Under the pieces are notes generated by a model. It did no database searches. It worked only from the letters and a program-made list of their open reading frames with translations, and was not told where the DNA came from. Both the position numbers and the translations under genes were made by a program. 64,000 bases of DNA from Segatella copri (GTDB taxonomy: Bacteria > Bacteroidota > Bacteroidia > Bacteroidales > Bacteroidaceae), in the NCBI RefSeq assembly GCF_019249655.2, contig NZ_CP137557.1, forward strand, positions 650,001-714,000, given 5' to 3'. Shown here in pieces: positions 38,273 to 47,142 of the stretch (within the stretch, counting starts at the first letter, position 1; each line of letters opens with the position of its first letter).

Positions 38273-38307
38273 GCTCCCTCGGCAAAAGTGCTGAGGGGGC
38301 TTTTTTA
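38273..38307 (+). terminator. Terminator of the Sus-like operon
   Basis: A 12-bp stem (GCTCCCTCGGCA with TGCTGAGGGGGC, two wobble pairs) closes an AAAG loop and is followed by TTTTTT. It ends the 22179-38220 operon. Confidence 0.9.
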
Positions 38308-38403
38308 TTGCTTATCATGAGTAATAAAGCGTAAATTGAGTTAAAGATTCATAAAAGATGGGGTGCAGGACTCGTAACATTCACATAATCAAATAAAAAT
38401 GTG

Positions 38404-38572
38404 TAATTTTGCAGTCCGATTATTTCGGGGATACACTTAGAGTCCCCTGGGTATGGTGTGTTAATAGCACATCCTGTGGCCGGGATTTGCGGTTAGAGAA
38501 TCACCTATCCGAAACATAAGTGAGTAAGAAAAAGATTAAAAACGTTTTTTAGTAGTAAATTTAAATTTTAAA
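38404..38572 (+). promoter_or_regulatory. rplM promoter and structured leader (candidate L13 autoregulatory RNA)
   Basis: TAATTTTG (38404-38411) is a -7 box, giving a leader of about 155 nt before rplM. Several pairings are visible: GGGGA (38428 area) with TCCCC, GGTGTG with CACATCC, and CGGGAT with ATCCG. Long structured leaders before rplM are known in Bacteroidota as ribosomal-protein feedback sites. Whether this belongs to that motif was not checked. The rest of the 38221-38572 gap holds only the terminator at 38273 and AT-rich spacer. Confidence 0.55.
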
Positions 38573-39034
38573 ATGGACACATTAAGTTTCAAGACTATCT
38601 CTGTTAATAAGGAGACAGCTAAGAAAGAGTGGGTTGTAATCGACGCAACAGACCAGGTAGTTGGTCGCCTTTGCTCAAAGGTTGCTAAGTTGCTTCGTGG
38701 TAAGTACAAGCCAACTTTCACTCCACACGTAGATTGTGGTGACAACGTAATCATTATCAACGCAGCTAAGGCTGTATTCTCTGGCAAGAAGGAGACTGAT
38801 AAGGTTTACACACGTTACACTGGTTACCCTGGTGGTCAGCGCTTCAATACTCCAGCTGAGTTGCGCAAGCGTCCTGATGGTATGGACAAGATCCTCCGTC
38901 ACGCAGTTAAGGGTATGTTGCCAAAGGGCCCTCTCGGTCGCTCTTTGATGGACAACCTCTTCATTTACGATGGCACAGAGCACAAGCATGAGGCTCAGCA
39001 GCCAAAGGCAATTGATATTAACCAGTATAAATAA
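38573..39034 (+). CDS. rplM: 50S ribosomal protein L13 (uL13)
   Basis: The protein has 153 residues, the normal length. It shows the L13 core: WVVIDATDQVVGRLCSKVAKLLRGK, VDCGDNVIIINA, KVYTRYTGYPGG and VKGMLPKGPLGR. It assembles early in the large subunit. The rpsI gene starts 11 bp later, the widespread L13-S9 pair. Its long leader suggests autogenous control. Confidence 0.98.
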   Translation: MDTLSFKTISVNKETAKKEWVVIDATDQVVGRLCSKVAKLLRGKYKPTFTPHVDCGDNVIIINAAKAVFSGKKETDKVYTRYTGYPGGQRFNTPAELRKRPDGMDKILRHAVKGMLPKGPLGRSLMDNLFIYDGTEHKHEAQQPKAIDINQYK

Positions 39035-39045
39035 TTTAAGGTAGA

Positions 39046-39432
39046 ATGGAAGTAATTAATGCAATTGGTCGCCGTAAGAGCGCTGTAGCTCGTGTATACC
39101 TCACAGAGGGTACAGGTAAGATCACAATTAACAAGAAAGATATTGAGACATATTTCCCATCAGCAATCCTTCGCTATGTAGTAAAGCAGCCATTGCAGTT
39201 GCTCGAGGCTGAGGGTAAGTATGATATTAAGGCAAACCTCGATGGTGGTGGTTTCACAGGTCAGAGCCAGGCTCTCCGCCTCGCTATCGCTCGCGCACTC
39301 GTTAAAATCGACGCTAACGATAAGAAGGCTTTGAAGGATGCAGGCTTCATGACACGTGACTCACGTGCTGTTGAGCGTAAGAAGCCAGGTCAGCCAAAGG
39401 CTCGTCGTCGCTTCCAGTTCAGCAAGCGTTAA
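39046..39432 (+). CDS. rpsI: 30S ribosomal protein S9 (uS9)
   Basis: The protein has 128 residues. It begins VINAIGRRKSAVARVYL and ends with the conserved basic tail KKPGQPKARRRFQFSKR, which reaches the P-site tRNA in the ribosome. It is co-transcribed with rplM. Confidence 0.98.
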   Translation: MEVINAIGRRKSAVARVYLTEGTGKITINKKDIETYFPSAILRYVVKQPLQLLEAEGKYDIKANLDGGGFTGQSQALRLAIARALVKIDANDKKALKDAGFMTRDSRAVERKKPGQPKARRRFQFSKR

Positions 39433-39589
39433 TCTTATACATATTTTATATATATACAGATTATATATAGCTGAACTAACAAGTTTAGTATCTAAATCGG
39501 TGAGATTCCATTAATCGGGGACTACTCATCGACTGATTCTAGATTAGAATTCAAAAAGAAAGTAAACAACATTTAAACAAGAAAAGACA
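39433..39589 (+). promoter_or_regulatory. Structured leader upstream of rpsB (candidate S2 autoregulatory RNA)
   Basis: In the 157-bp gap CTAAATCGGTGAG (about 39491) can pair, with a bulge, with CTCATCGACTGATTCTAG (about 39526-39543), enclosing a smaller hairpin (TTCC / GGGGA). No strong -7 box or U-run was seen, so this may be an intercistronic control element. It is unverified. Confidence 0.4.
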
Positions 39590-40360
39590 ATGTCAAGAAC
39601 AAATTTTGACCAGTTACTTCAGGCAGGTTGCCACTTCGGACACCTCCGTCGCAAGTGGAACCCAGCAATGGCTCCTTACATCTTCATGGAGCGTAACGGT
39701 ATTCATATTATCGACCTCAACAAGACTGTTGCTAAGGTTGACGAGGCTGCTGAGGCCCTCAAGGAAATCGCCAAGACAGGTAAGAAGATCCTGTTTGTCG
39801 CTACTAAAAAACAAGCTAAGGATACAGTTGCCGAGAAGGCAGCTTCTATCAATATGCCATACGTAAACGAGCGTTGGGCTGGTGGTATGCTTACCAACTT
39901 CCCTACAATCCGTAAGGCAGTTAAGAAAATGACAAACATCGACAAGCTGTTGAACGATGGTACATTCTCTAACCTCTCAAAGCGTGAGTTGCTGCAGATC
40001 AGCCGCCAGCGTGCTAAGTTGGAGAAGAACCTTGGTTCTATCGCAGACTTGACTCGTCTCCCAAGCGCACTCTTCGTTGTTGACGTAATGAAGGAGCACA
40101 TCGCCGTTAAGGAGGCTAACCGTCTTGGTATCCCTGTGTTCGGTATCGTTGATACTAACTCAGATCCAAAGAATATCGACTACGTTATCCCAGCTAACGA
40201 TGACGCTAAGGACTCAGTAGAGGCTATCCTCGCTGCAGTTTGCGGTGCTATCGCTGAGGGTCTTGAGGAGCGTAAGGCTGAGAAGGCTGACGACAAGGCT
40301 GCTGCAGAGCAGAAGGATCAGCCTAAGAAGAAGGCTGCTCGCAAGGACGAGGCTGAGTAA
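39590..40360 (+). CDS. rpsB: 30S ribosomal protein S2 (uS2)
   Basis: The protein has 256 residues. The signature segments FDQLLQAGCHFGHLRRKWNPAMAPYIF, VNERWAGGMLTNFPTIRK and ALFVVDVMKEHIAVKEANRLGIPVFGIVDTNSDP are present. The C-terminal tail is Lys/Ala/Glu-rich and looks disordered. The tsf gene follows, the usual rpsB-tsf order. Confidence 0.98.
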   Translation: MSRTNFDQLLQAGCHFGHLRRKWNPAMAPYIFMERNGIHIIDLNKTVAKVDEAAEALKEIAKTGKKILFVATKKQAKDTVAEKAASINMPYVNERWAGGMLTNFPTIRKAVKKMTNIDKLLNDGTFSNLSKRELLQISRQRAKLEKNLGSIADLTRLPSALFVVDVMKEHIAVKEANRLGIPVFGIVDTNSDPKNIDYVIPANDDAKDSVEAILAAVCGAIAEGLEERKAEKADDKAAAEQKDQPKKKAARKDEAE

Positions 40361-40383
40361 TTAGGCAAACAAAAATATACTGG

Positions 40384-40415
40384 AGCCATTGATTCTGTTT
40401 TATGATTCGATGGCT
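40384..40415 (+). terminator. Hairpin between rpsB and tsf (possible attenuator)
   Basis: AGCCATTGATTC (40384-40395) pairs with GATTCGATGGCT (40404-40415) with one mismatch and one wobble, and an interrupted T-rich stretch follows. It is probably a partial terminator that sets the S2 to EF-Ts ratio. Confidence 0.45.
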
Positions 40416-40468
40416 TTAGTACTTTTAAACCAAAGATTATTATTAACTTTTAATATTAGAAAAATATT

Positions 40469-41464
40469 ATGGCTGTTTCAATTGAAGATATCAAGAAACT
40501 TCGCGCTATGACTGGTGCTGGTCTTGCTGACGTTAAGAAGGCACTCACAGAGGCTGAAGGTGATTTCGATAAGGCAAAGGAGTTGCTCCGTGAGCGTGGT
40601 CTCGCTATCGCTGCTAAACGTTCTGACCGTGAGACTTCTAACGGTTGCGTTCTCGTTAAGAAGGTTAACGATTTCGCTGCTATCATCGCTCTGAAGTGTG
40701 AGACTGACTTCGTAGCTAACGGTGCTGACTTCATCAAGTTGACATCTGACATCCTCGACGCTGCTATCGCTGCCAAGGCTCATACCCTCGACGAGGTGAA
40801 GGCTTTGAAGGTTGGCGAGTCTGATGCTCAGGCTGCTGTTACACAGCGCTCTGGTATCACTGGCGAGAAGATGGAGCTCGACGGCTACTGCGTTCTTGAG
40901 GGTGATAACATCGAGGTTTACGACCACATGAACAAGCACACTTTGTGTACTATGGTTCAGCTCAACGAGAACAACGAGGAGGCTGGTCACAAGGTAGCTA
41001 TGCAGGTAGCTGCTATGCGCCCTGTAGCTCTCGACGAGTCTTCTGTTTCTGAGGAGACAAAGAAGACAGAGCTCGAGGTTGCTGTTGCCAAGACTAAGGA
41101 GGAGCTCGTAGAGAAGGCAGTTAACGCTGCTTTGAAGAAGGCTGGCATCAACCCAGCTCACGTTGACTCTGAGGATCACATCGAGAGCAACACCAAGAAG
41201 GGTTGGTTGACTCCTGAGCAGGCTGAGGAGGCTCGCAACATCAAGAAGACTGTAGGTGAGGAGAAGGCTGCTTCTTTGAACCCAACTATGATCCAGAACA
41301 TCGCTAATGGTCGTCTGGCTAAGTTCTTCAAGGAGAACTGCCTCGTTGACCAGGAGTTCCAGTTCGGTGATGGCGACAAGCAGACTGTTGCTCAGTATCT
41401 CGCTTCTCAGAGCAAGGATCTCAAGATCGTTGCTTACCAGCGCTTTACTCTTGCTGCTGAGTAA
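40469..41464 (+). CDS. tsf: Translation elongation factor Ts
   Basis: The protein has 331 residues. The N-terminal UBA-like region and first signature (IKKLRAMTGAGLADVKKALTEAEGDFDKAKELLRERGL) are clear, as is the core (FAAIIALKCETDFVANGADF, VAMQVAAMRPVAL). It regenerates EF-Tu-GTP. It is longer than the E. coli protein because of an insertion in the central part, as is common in Bacteroidota. Confidence 0.97.
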   Translation: MAVSIEDIKKLRAMTGAGLADVKKALTEAEGDFDKAKELLRERGLAIAAKRSDRETSNGCVLVKKVNDFAAIIALKCETDFVANGADFIKLTSDILDAAIAAKAHTLDEVKALKVGESDAQAAVTQRSGITGEKMELDGYCVLEGDNIEVYDHMNKHTLCTMVQLNENNEEAGHKVAMQVAAMRPVALDESSVSEETKKTELEVAVAKTKEELVEKAVNAALKKAGINPAHVDSEDHIESNTKKGWLTPEQAEEARNIKKTVGEEKAASLNPTMIQNIANGRLAKFFKENCLVDQEFQFGDGDKQTVAQYLASQSKDLKIVAYQRFTLAAE

Positions 41465-41516
41465 TCATTACTCAAAAGCAAGCATTAATTTGACTTATAG
41501 TTAAATTAGAATATCC

Positions 41517-41568
41517 GGGAGTTATGGAGTTAAAGCTTAGCTTTGCTTCTAACTCCCATTTCTTTTTT
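41517..41568 (+). terminator. Terminator after tsf
   Basis: GGGAGTTA (41517-41524) pairs perfectly with TAACTCCC (41550-41557). An inner hairpin (AAAGC / GCTTT) can form between the arms, and TTTCTTTTTT follows. The stem contains an ATG (41524) in frame with the next gene, which makes that ATG an unlikely start. Confidence 0.85.
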
Positions 41569-41586
41569 ATATATATTTTTGGGGTT

Positions 41587-42204
41587 ATGAAGATATTTGC
41601 TATCGGTATGAACTATACCGAACACAATAAATCGCTGCATGGAACGTTATCTAAACCAGAGCGTCCTGTTATTTTTACCAAGGCCGATTCGGCGTTGCTC
41701 AACAACGGCAAGCCTTTCTTCATCCCGGATCATCTGGGAAGAATAGAGTATGAGACCGAACTGGTGGTGCGCATCTGCAAGTTGGGCAAGACCATTCCAC
41801 AACGCTTTGCCCATCGCTACTATGACGCAGTGACCGTGGGCATCGACTTTACGGCACGCGAGATGCAGAAGAAACTGAGAGAAGCTGGACAGCCATGGGA
41901 ACTTGCCAAGGGATTTGACGGATCTGCCGCCATCGGCGAATGGGTAGATATCCAGAAGTTCCGCGACATCCAGGCCATCCATTTCCATCTCAACATCAAT
42001 GGTGAGAATGTGCAGGAAGGCTGTTCGAGCGATATGCTCTACAAGGTGGATGAGATTATCTCGTACATCAGTCAGTACTTCACGCTGAAGACGGGAGACC
42101 TGCTCTATACGGGTTGTCCCACAGGCTGTGGCCCTGTGAAGATTGACGACCACCTGGAGGGCTATCTGGAAGATAGAAAGGTGCTCGACTTTCATTGTAA
42201 ATAA
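41587..42204 (+). CDS. Fumarylacetoacetate hydrolase (FAH)-family protein
   Basis: The protein has 205 residues from the ATG at 41587. The in-frame ATG at 41524 lies in the tsf terminator stem and is rejected. Single-domain FAH fold: MKIFAIGMNYTEH, RPVIFTKADSAL, E56-x-E58 (YETELVV) and VGIDFTARE supply the metal-binding acids, and GDLLYTGCPTGCGPV is the conserved end. Such enzymes hydrolyse or decarboxylate 2-oxo acids (for example acylpyruvases). The substrate cannot be told. A TATTTTTG box ends 5 bp before the ATG but lacks a well-spaced TTTG. Confidence 0.9.
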   Translation: MKIFAIGMNYTEHNKSLHGTLSKPERPVIFTKADSALLNNGKPFFIPDHLGRIEYETELVVRICKLGKTIPQRFAHRYYDAVTVGIDFTAREMQKKLREAGQPWELAKGFDGSAAIGEWVDIQKFRDIQAIHFHLNINGENVQEGCSSDMLYKVDEIISYISQYFTLKTGDLLYTGCPTGCGPVKIDDHLEGYLEDRKVLDFHCK

Positions 42205-42256
42205 TCGAATTGAAGTCCCTTTATGGGATGGATCTAAAATCCTTGCTTAGGAATAT

Positions 42257-45200
42257 ATGAACAGAAATAAGATTTTGAAAATCTTCGGACTATGGTTGTG
42301 CCTCATGGCGATGGCAATGCCTGCTTCGGCACAGAAATTCTTTAACCTCACCTCGCAAGAAGTGAAGGTAGATTCGGTGTTGCCTCAATTTGTGTATTCC
42401 TTCCCCCTGCAAGGAGCTTATCAAGACTCTATTTATACGGTAGAGGTGAAATATCCGGAGTATGTGGATATGCCGGCTACCGATATTGTAAACTATAACC
42501 GCCTCTCGGGAGCTGCGCTCCCTGAGCAGGTGGCTATCAACCAGCAAGTTACTGAATGCCGTAAAGAGGGTTTGCTGGTTGTTGCTTTCTCTCCTTTGGT
42601 ATTCCGAAACAATCGTTATCAGGTTTTGGCGAGCTTCATGCTGGACGTGAAAGCCCGCCCCTTGAAGCGTGCCCAACTCAAGGCTCGCCTGCAGAGTCGT
42701 GCAGGTAATGCTGCTAATTCCATCTATGCAGCACACTCGGTGTTGGCAAGCGGGAAATGGGCTAAGATTAGAGTGAGTGAAACAGGTGTGCATCAGCTGA
42801 CTACGGATGTGGTGCGTAGAGCTGGCTTTACCGATATCAATAAGGTGAAAATCTATGGCTATGGCGGTAATCTGCAAAATGAGGCCCTTTATGCGAACGA
42901 TATCAAGGAGACCGATGACTTGAAGGAAGTAGAACAGTGTGTGGTGGATGGAAAGCATTATTTCTATGCACGTGGGCCTGTGAGCTGGAAAAACGACCTT
43001 CGTGTTAGAAATCCATATTCTGATTATGGCTATTATTTCATTACCCAGACTGATGAAGCTCCTACCTTGATAGATTCGGCTGCCTTTGTGCAGGCCAACT
43101 ATCCAAAGAGTGAACATTATCACTCGCTTTATGAGGTGGATGGCTACAGCTGGTTCCCGGGAGGAAGGAATCTCTTCAACCCAACTGCCGTGAAAGTGGG
43201 AGAAAGCCAGAATGTGGTGATTACCAATAAAACGGGAAATCCGGGTGGAAAGGTGACAGTGGCAGTAAGCTCAGGTATCAACAGTACGGTTTCAATTCTC
43301 AGGAATGGAACCGCTTTGGAGACGCTGACCCTGAAACTCCCTATCAACAGTTCGGGAGGTTCTTATTCCAAGGGTGTGGTGAAAAGTGCTGTTTATATCT
43401 TTTCCGATATAAAGGAGAAAGATACGATTTCCATCAAGCCGCTGACGGGAGGTCCTGTGCGCTTGGATTATGTTTCCGTTAGTTGGAAAGCCGAAATGCC
43501 ATTTATAGGATTTGGAAAGCAGGTGCCTGCTGCCCAGTATGTTTATGGCATCACCAACCAGGATCATCATGCAGATCCTTCGGCTGATATGGTCATCATC
43601 ATTCCTACATCTCAGAAACTGTTGAAGCAGGCTCAGAGACTGAAGGAATTCCACGAAAGCCATGATAGTCTCCGTGTGAACATTGTTCCTGCTGATGAAC
43701 TGTATAATGAATTCTCCAGTGGAACCCCAGATGCCAATGCCTATCGCCGCTATCTGCGTATGTTGACCGATAAGGCAACCAAGGCAGAAGATATGCCGAA
43801 ATATCTCTTGCTTTTCGGAGATTGCGTGTGGGATAATAGAATGCTTACATCCGATTGCCGCAAACTGAATCCTGACGACTATCTGCTCTGTCATGAGAGT
43901 GAAGACTCATTCAGTGAGGTATACTGTTATGTAAGCGATAGTTGGCTGGGTATCATCGGCGAAGGAAAAGGCGGAGATCCTAAAACGGAGTTGCAGGATA
44001 TTGCCGTGGGAAGATTCCCTGTGACTACAGCCGAAGAAGCCAAGATTATGGTTGATAAGACCATCAACTATATGAAGAACGAAAATGCAGGTGCCTGGCA
44101 GAACACCCTGATGTTCATGGGTGACGACGGTAACGACAACCTCCACATGAAGGATGCGAATGAAGTGGCTGATGATGTGGCTACGCTTTATCCTGACTAT
44201 CTGGTAAAGAAGGTGATGTGGGACGCTTATACCCGAGAGACCTCTTCTACGGGTAATACCTATCCGGAGGTGACTAGAATCATCAAGCAGCAGCAAAACG
44301 CGGGTGCCCTGATTATGGATTATGCCGGACACGGAAGTCAGACGCAGATATCGCATGAAGCAGTGCTCTCGATAACGGATTTTGAAAACTTCCGTAATGC
44401 TAACTTGCCTTTGTGGGTAACGGCTTCCTGCGACATTATGCCATTCGATGGCGTGGTTTCTACGGTTGGCGAGACCGCCTTGCTGAATGCAAATGGAGGA
44501 GCTGTGGCTTTCTATGGTACCACACGTACCGTGTTTGCCCAGGAGAACAAATATATTAACCGTGCATTCATGCGCCGTGTGTTGAGCACGGTGAATGGCA
44601 AGCCTATCACTATTGGCGAAGCCCACCGGTTGGCACAGAATGATGTGATGACCGGAGCAGCGAAAGAAGGTGAGAGTGATCGCACGCAAAACCATCTGCA
44701 ATATTCTTTGCTGGGTGATCCTGCCTTGTCGTTGAATTTCCCTACCATGAAGGTGGTGCTCGATTCTATCAATGGCATTGCTTGCGAACGTACTGATACG
44801 ATGCCGAAATTGAAGGCTGGATCGATAGCCAGGATTGCCGGACATATTGAAGGAAAGACTGACTATCAGGGCGTGGTTACTGCTACGGTGAGAGATTCCA
44901 GAGAACTCATTACCTGTAAGCTGAATGACACCAAAGAAGCAGAGGAAGCCTTCCAGTTCTATGATCGCCAGAAAACGCTCTATCAGGGCTCTGACAGCGT
45001 ATCAAACGGAAAGTTCTCTTTCAGCTTTGCCGTTCCAAAGGATATCAACTATTCGGATGCTACGGGATTGCTGAACCTTTATTCCATCAGCAATGATAAG
45101 ACGATGAGAGCTCATGGAACCAGTGAAAAGTTTACGGTGGGGGGTAGCGTAGAATCAAGAAACGATTCCATCGGTCCATCTATCTACTGTTATCTTAACT

Positions 45201-45823
45201 CGCCATCATTTGTGGATGGAGGCGATGTGAATACCACTCCATTCTTTGTGGCTAAGCTTTCGGATAGGGATGGCATCAATGCTGCAGGAAGTGGTATCGG
45301 TCACGATTTGCAGTTGGTGATTGATGGTGATATGACCAAGACTTACAATCTTAATGATCATTTCACCTACGATTTCGGTACCTATACCAGTGGTTCTACC
45401 TATTATAGTATTCCTGAGTTGGCACCAGGCAAGCATCAGCTTACCTTCAGAGCTTGGGACATCCAGAACAACAGTTCTGCCACAACGCTCAACTTCAATG
45501 TGGTGTCAGGCTTGCGTCCGTCGCTCTTCGATATTGGTGTGACAGAGAATCCGGCAAAGACCTCTACCACCTTCATCGTATCGCATGATAGAAGGGAGAG
45601 CAACATGGATGTGGTTATCGAACTCTTTGATACATCAGGCAGACAGCTCTGGCGTCATGCTGAGAGTGGAATCCCTACATCTGATACCTATACAATGAGA
45701 TGGAACCTGTCGGTAGATGGCGGACGACCATTGGGTACGGGTGTTTATCTGTATCGGGTGAAGGTGGCTTCTGAAGGAAGCAGTTACACTTCGAAGACAA
45801 GAAAACTGATAGTTGTGAGATAA
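42257..45823 (+). CDS. porU: T9SS sortase PorU (gingipain-like C25 peptidase fold)
   Basis: The protein has 1,188 residues. It has a signal peptide (about 1-24, ending ASAQ), an N-terminal beta region, and a C25 caspase-like domain (about 430-800) with the dyad His692 (DYAGHGS) and Cys725 (VTASCDI). Beta-sandwich domains and a C-terminal domain ending YTSKTRKLIVVR follow. PorU removes the C-terminal sorting domain of T9SS cargo on the cell surface and links the cargo to a glycan anchor. Length, domain order and the porV gene 66 bp downstream fit PorU rather than a free gingipain. It would process the cargo encoded at 3196, 5856, 9252, 30503 and 34048. Confidence 0.93.
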   Translation: MNRNKILKIFGLWLCLMAMAMPASAQKFFNLTSQEVKVDSVLPQFVYSFPLQGAYQDSIYTVEVKYPEYVDMPATDIVNYNRLSGAALPEQVAINQQVTECRKEGLLVVAFSPLVFRNNRYQVLASFMLDVKARPLKRAQLKARLQSRAGNAANSIYAAHSVLASGKWAKIRVSETGVHQLTTDVVRRAGFTDINKVKIYGYGGNLQNEALYANDIKETDDLKEVEQCVVDGKHYFYARGPVSWKNDLRVRNPYSDYGYYFITQTDEAPTLIDSAAFVQANYPKSEHYHSLYEVDGYSWFPGGRNLFNPTAVKVGESQNVVITNKTGNPGGKVTVAVSSGINSTVSILRNGTALETLTLKLPINSSGGSYSKGVVKSAVYIFSDIKEKDTISIKPLTGGPVRLDYVSVSWKAEMPFIGFGKQVPAAQYVYGITNQDHHADPSADMVIIIPTSQKLLKQAQRLKEFHESHDSLRVNIVPADELYNEFSSGTPDANAYRRYLRMLTDKATKAEDMPKYLLLFGDCVWDNRMLTSDCRKLNPDDYLLCHESEDSFSEVYCYVSDSWLGIIGEGKGGDPKTELQDIAVGRFPVTTAEEAKIMVDKTINYMKNENAGAWQNTLMFMGDDGNDNLHMKDANEVADDVATLYPDYLVKKVMWDAYTRETSSTGNTYPEVTRIIKQQQNAGALIMDYAGHGSQTQISHEAVLSITDFENFRNANLPLWVTASCDIMPFDGVVSTVGETALLNANGGAVAFYGTTRTVFAQENKYINRAFMRRVLSTVNGKPITIGEAHRLAQNDVMTGAAKEGESDRTQNHLQYSLLGDPALSLNFPTMKVVLDSINGIACERTDTMPKLKAGSIARIAGHIEGKTDYQGVVTATVRDSRELITCKLNDTKEAEEAFQFYDRQKTLYQGSDSVSNGKFSFSFAVPKDINYSDATGLLNLYSISNDKTMRAHGTSEKFTVGGSVESRNDSIGPSIYCYLNSPSFVDGGDVNTTPFFVAKLSDRDGINAAGSGIGHDLQLVIDGDMTKTYNLNDHFTYDFGTYTSGSTYYSIPELAPGKHQLTFRAWDIQNNSSATTLNFNVVSGLRPSLFDIGVTENPAKTSTTFIVSHDRRESNMDVVIELFDTSGRQLWRHAESGIPTSDTYTMRWNLSVDGGRPLGTGVYLYRVKVASEGSSYTSKTRKLIVVR

Positions 45824-45889
45824 GCTTTCCAGATGAGGTAAGTGCTTGAATAATAAGAAAGAATAATGAAACAATAAATAATATAAGAA

Positions 45890-47080
45890 ATGATGAATAG
45901 AAGAACAATCAAGATATTCGCCATAAGCTTGCTCTCTGTGTTCGCATTGAATGCAAGTGCGAAAGATGACGATACGAAAGAGTCTCTTTTCAATCCGGTG
46001 AACTATGCGGTGATTTCGCAGACCATAGCTCCTGATGCCCGTGGTGGCGGTTTGGGAGATGTGGGTGCGGCTACCGATCCGGATGTGAATTCGCAGTACT
46101 GGAACCCAGCCAAGTATCCGTTTACGATTTCAAGGGCAGGAGTGGCTTTGAACTTTACCCCATGGCTGCGCTCCTTGGTCAACGATATGAACCTGGCTTA
46201 TCTGTCGGGTTACTATCGCATCGGAGACTATAGTGCCGTGTCAGCCTCTCTCCGCTATTTCAACATGGGTGAGGTATATACCAGTGATCCTACTGTGAAC
46301 TCCAATGCCGAGACCGTCAACCCATACGAGATGTCGCTGGATGTGGCTTACTCTATGATGCTGAGCGAGAAGTTCTCTCTGGCTGCAGCTATCCGCTGGA
46401 TTTATTCCGACTTGCGTTTCGACTATAAGGAGGAGAACTCTCCAGCTTCAGCCTTTGCTGCCGATATTGCTGCTTATTATCAGAACTATATCAATATCGG
46501 ACCACGTGAGTGCCAGTTGGGTGTGGGTTTGAATATCTCTAACATCGGTAGTAAGATTACTTTCAGCGGTAAAGAGTATGGTGAGTTCCTGCCAACCAAC
46601 ATGCGTCTGGGTGCATCCCTGATGATTCCTATTGACGAGTACAACCGTTTCACGATCTCTGCCGATGCCAATAAGTATCTGGTTCCTACCGTTCCTGCTC
46701 AGAAAGAGGGAGAGGATAACTTGGAATATGATGAGCGTGTGCACCGTGAGTATAATGATATTTCGGGTATCAGCGGTATCTTCAAGAGTTTCAGCGATGC
46801 TCCTGGCGGTTTCAAGGAGGAGCTGGAGGAAATCAACTATGGTTTAGGTGCTGAATATATCTATAACGATAAGTTTGCGCTTCGTGCCGGTTATCACCAT
46901 GAGAGCCAGAGCAAGGGTAACCGTAAGTACTTCACCGTGGGTGCCGGTTTCAAGATGAACGTCTTCTCGCTGGATGCTGCCTATGTGGTGGCTACTGCCA
47001 AGAGTAACCCATTGGACCAGACCTTGCGCTTCACTCTTTCATTCGATATGGATGGTTTGAAGGACCTTTTTAAGAGATAG
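45890..47080 (+). CDS. porV: T9SS outer membrane shuttle protein PorV (LptO)
   Basis: The protein has 396 residues with a signal peptide of about 23 residues. The mature part is a FadL-like outer-membrane barrel. The start NPVNYAVISQTIAPDARGGGLGDVGAATDPDVNSQYWNPAKYPF is the PorV signature, and the sequence ends with a barrel strand (RFTLSFDMDGLKDLFKR). PorV binds the sorting domain of cargo at the translocon and brings it to PorU. The gene can start at ATG 45890 or 45893. porU-porV adjacency is the usual arrangement. Confidence 0.95.
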   Translation: MMNRRTIKIFAISLLSVFALNASAKDDDTKESLFNPVNYAVISQTIAPDARGGGLGDVGAATDPDVNSQYWNPAKYPFTISRAGVALNFTPWLRSLVNDMNLAYLSGYYRIGDYSAVSASLRYFNMGEVYTSDPTVNSNAETVNPYEMSLDVAYSMMLSEKFSLAAAIRWIYSDLRFDYKEENSPASAFAADIAAYYQNYINIGPRECQLGVGLNISNIGSKITFSGKEYGEFLPTNMRLGASLMIPIDEYNRFTISADANKYLVPTVPAQKEGEDNLEYDERVHREYNDISGISGIFKSFSDAPGGFKEELEEINYGLGAEYIYNDKFALRAGYHHESQSKGNRKYFTVGAGFKMNVFSLDAAYVVATAKSNPLDQTLRFTLSFDMDGLKDLFKR

Positions 47081-47088
47081 TTCTTTAA

Positions 47089-47125
47089 GTTGATAGTTAA
47101 TAGTTTATAGTTGATAATTTATAGA
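47089..47125. repeat. Short degenerate direct repeats (AGTTGATAGTTAATAG type)
   Basis: Several copies of the unit AGTT(G/T)ATAG/AATAG lie in the 62-bp gap between porV and ispF. Low-complexity repeats of this kind are frequent between genes in Bacteroidota. No function is claimed. Confidence 0.5.
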
Positions 47126-47142
47126 TTTTGGAGAAATATAAT

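Noticed and set aside
41524..41586. Longer N-terminus for the FAH-family gene
   Set aside because: The upstream ATG lies within the tsf terminator stem, and the extra residues do not belong to the fold.
42257..45823. Calling this a secreted gingipain protease
   Set aside because: The C25 dyad is present, but the length, domain order and adjacent porV fit the T9SS sortase PorU.
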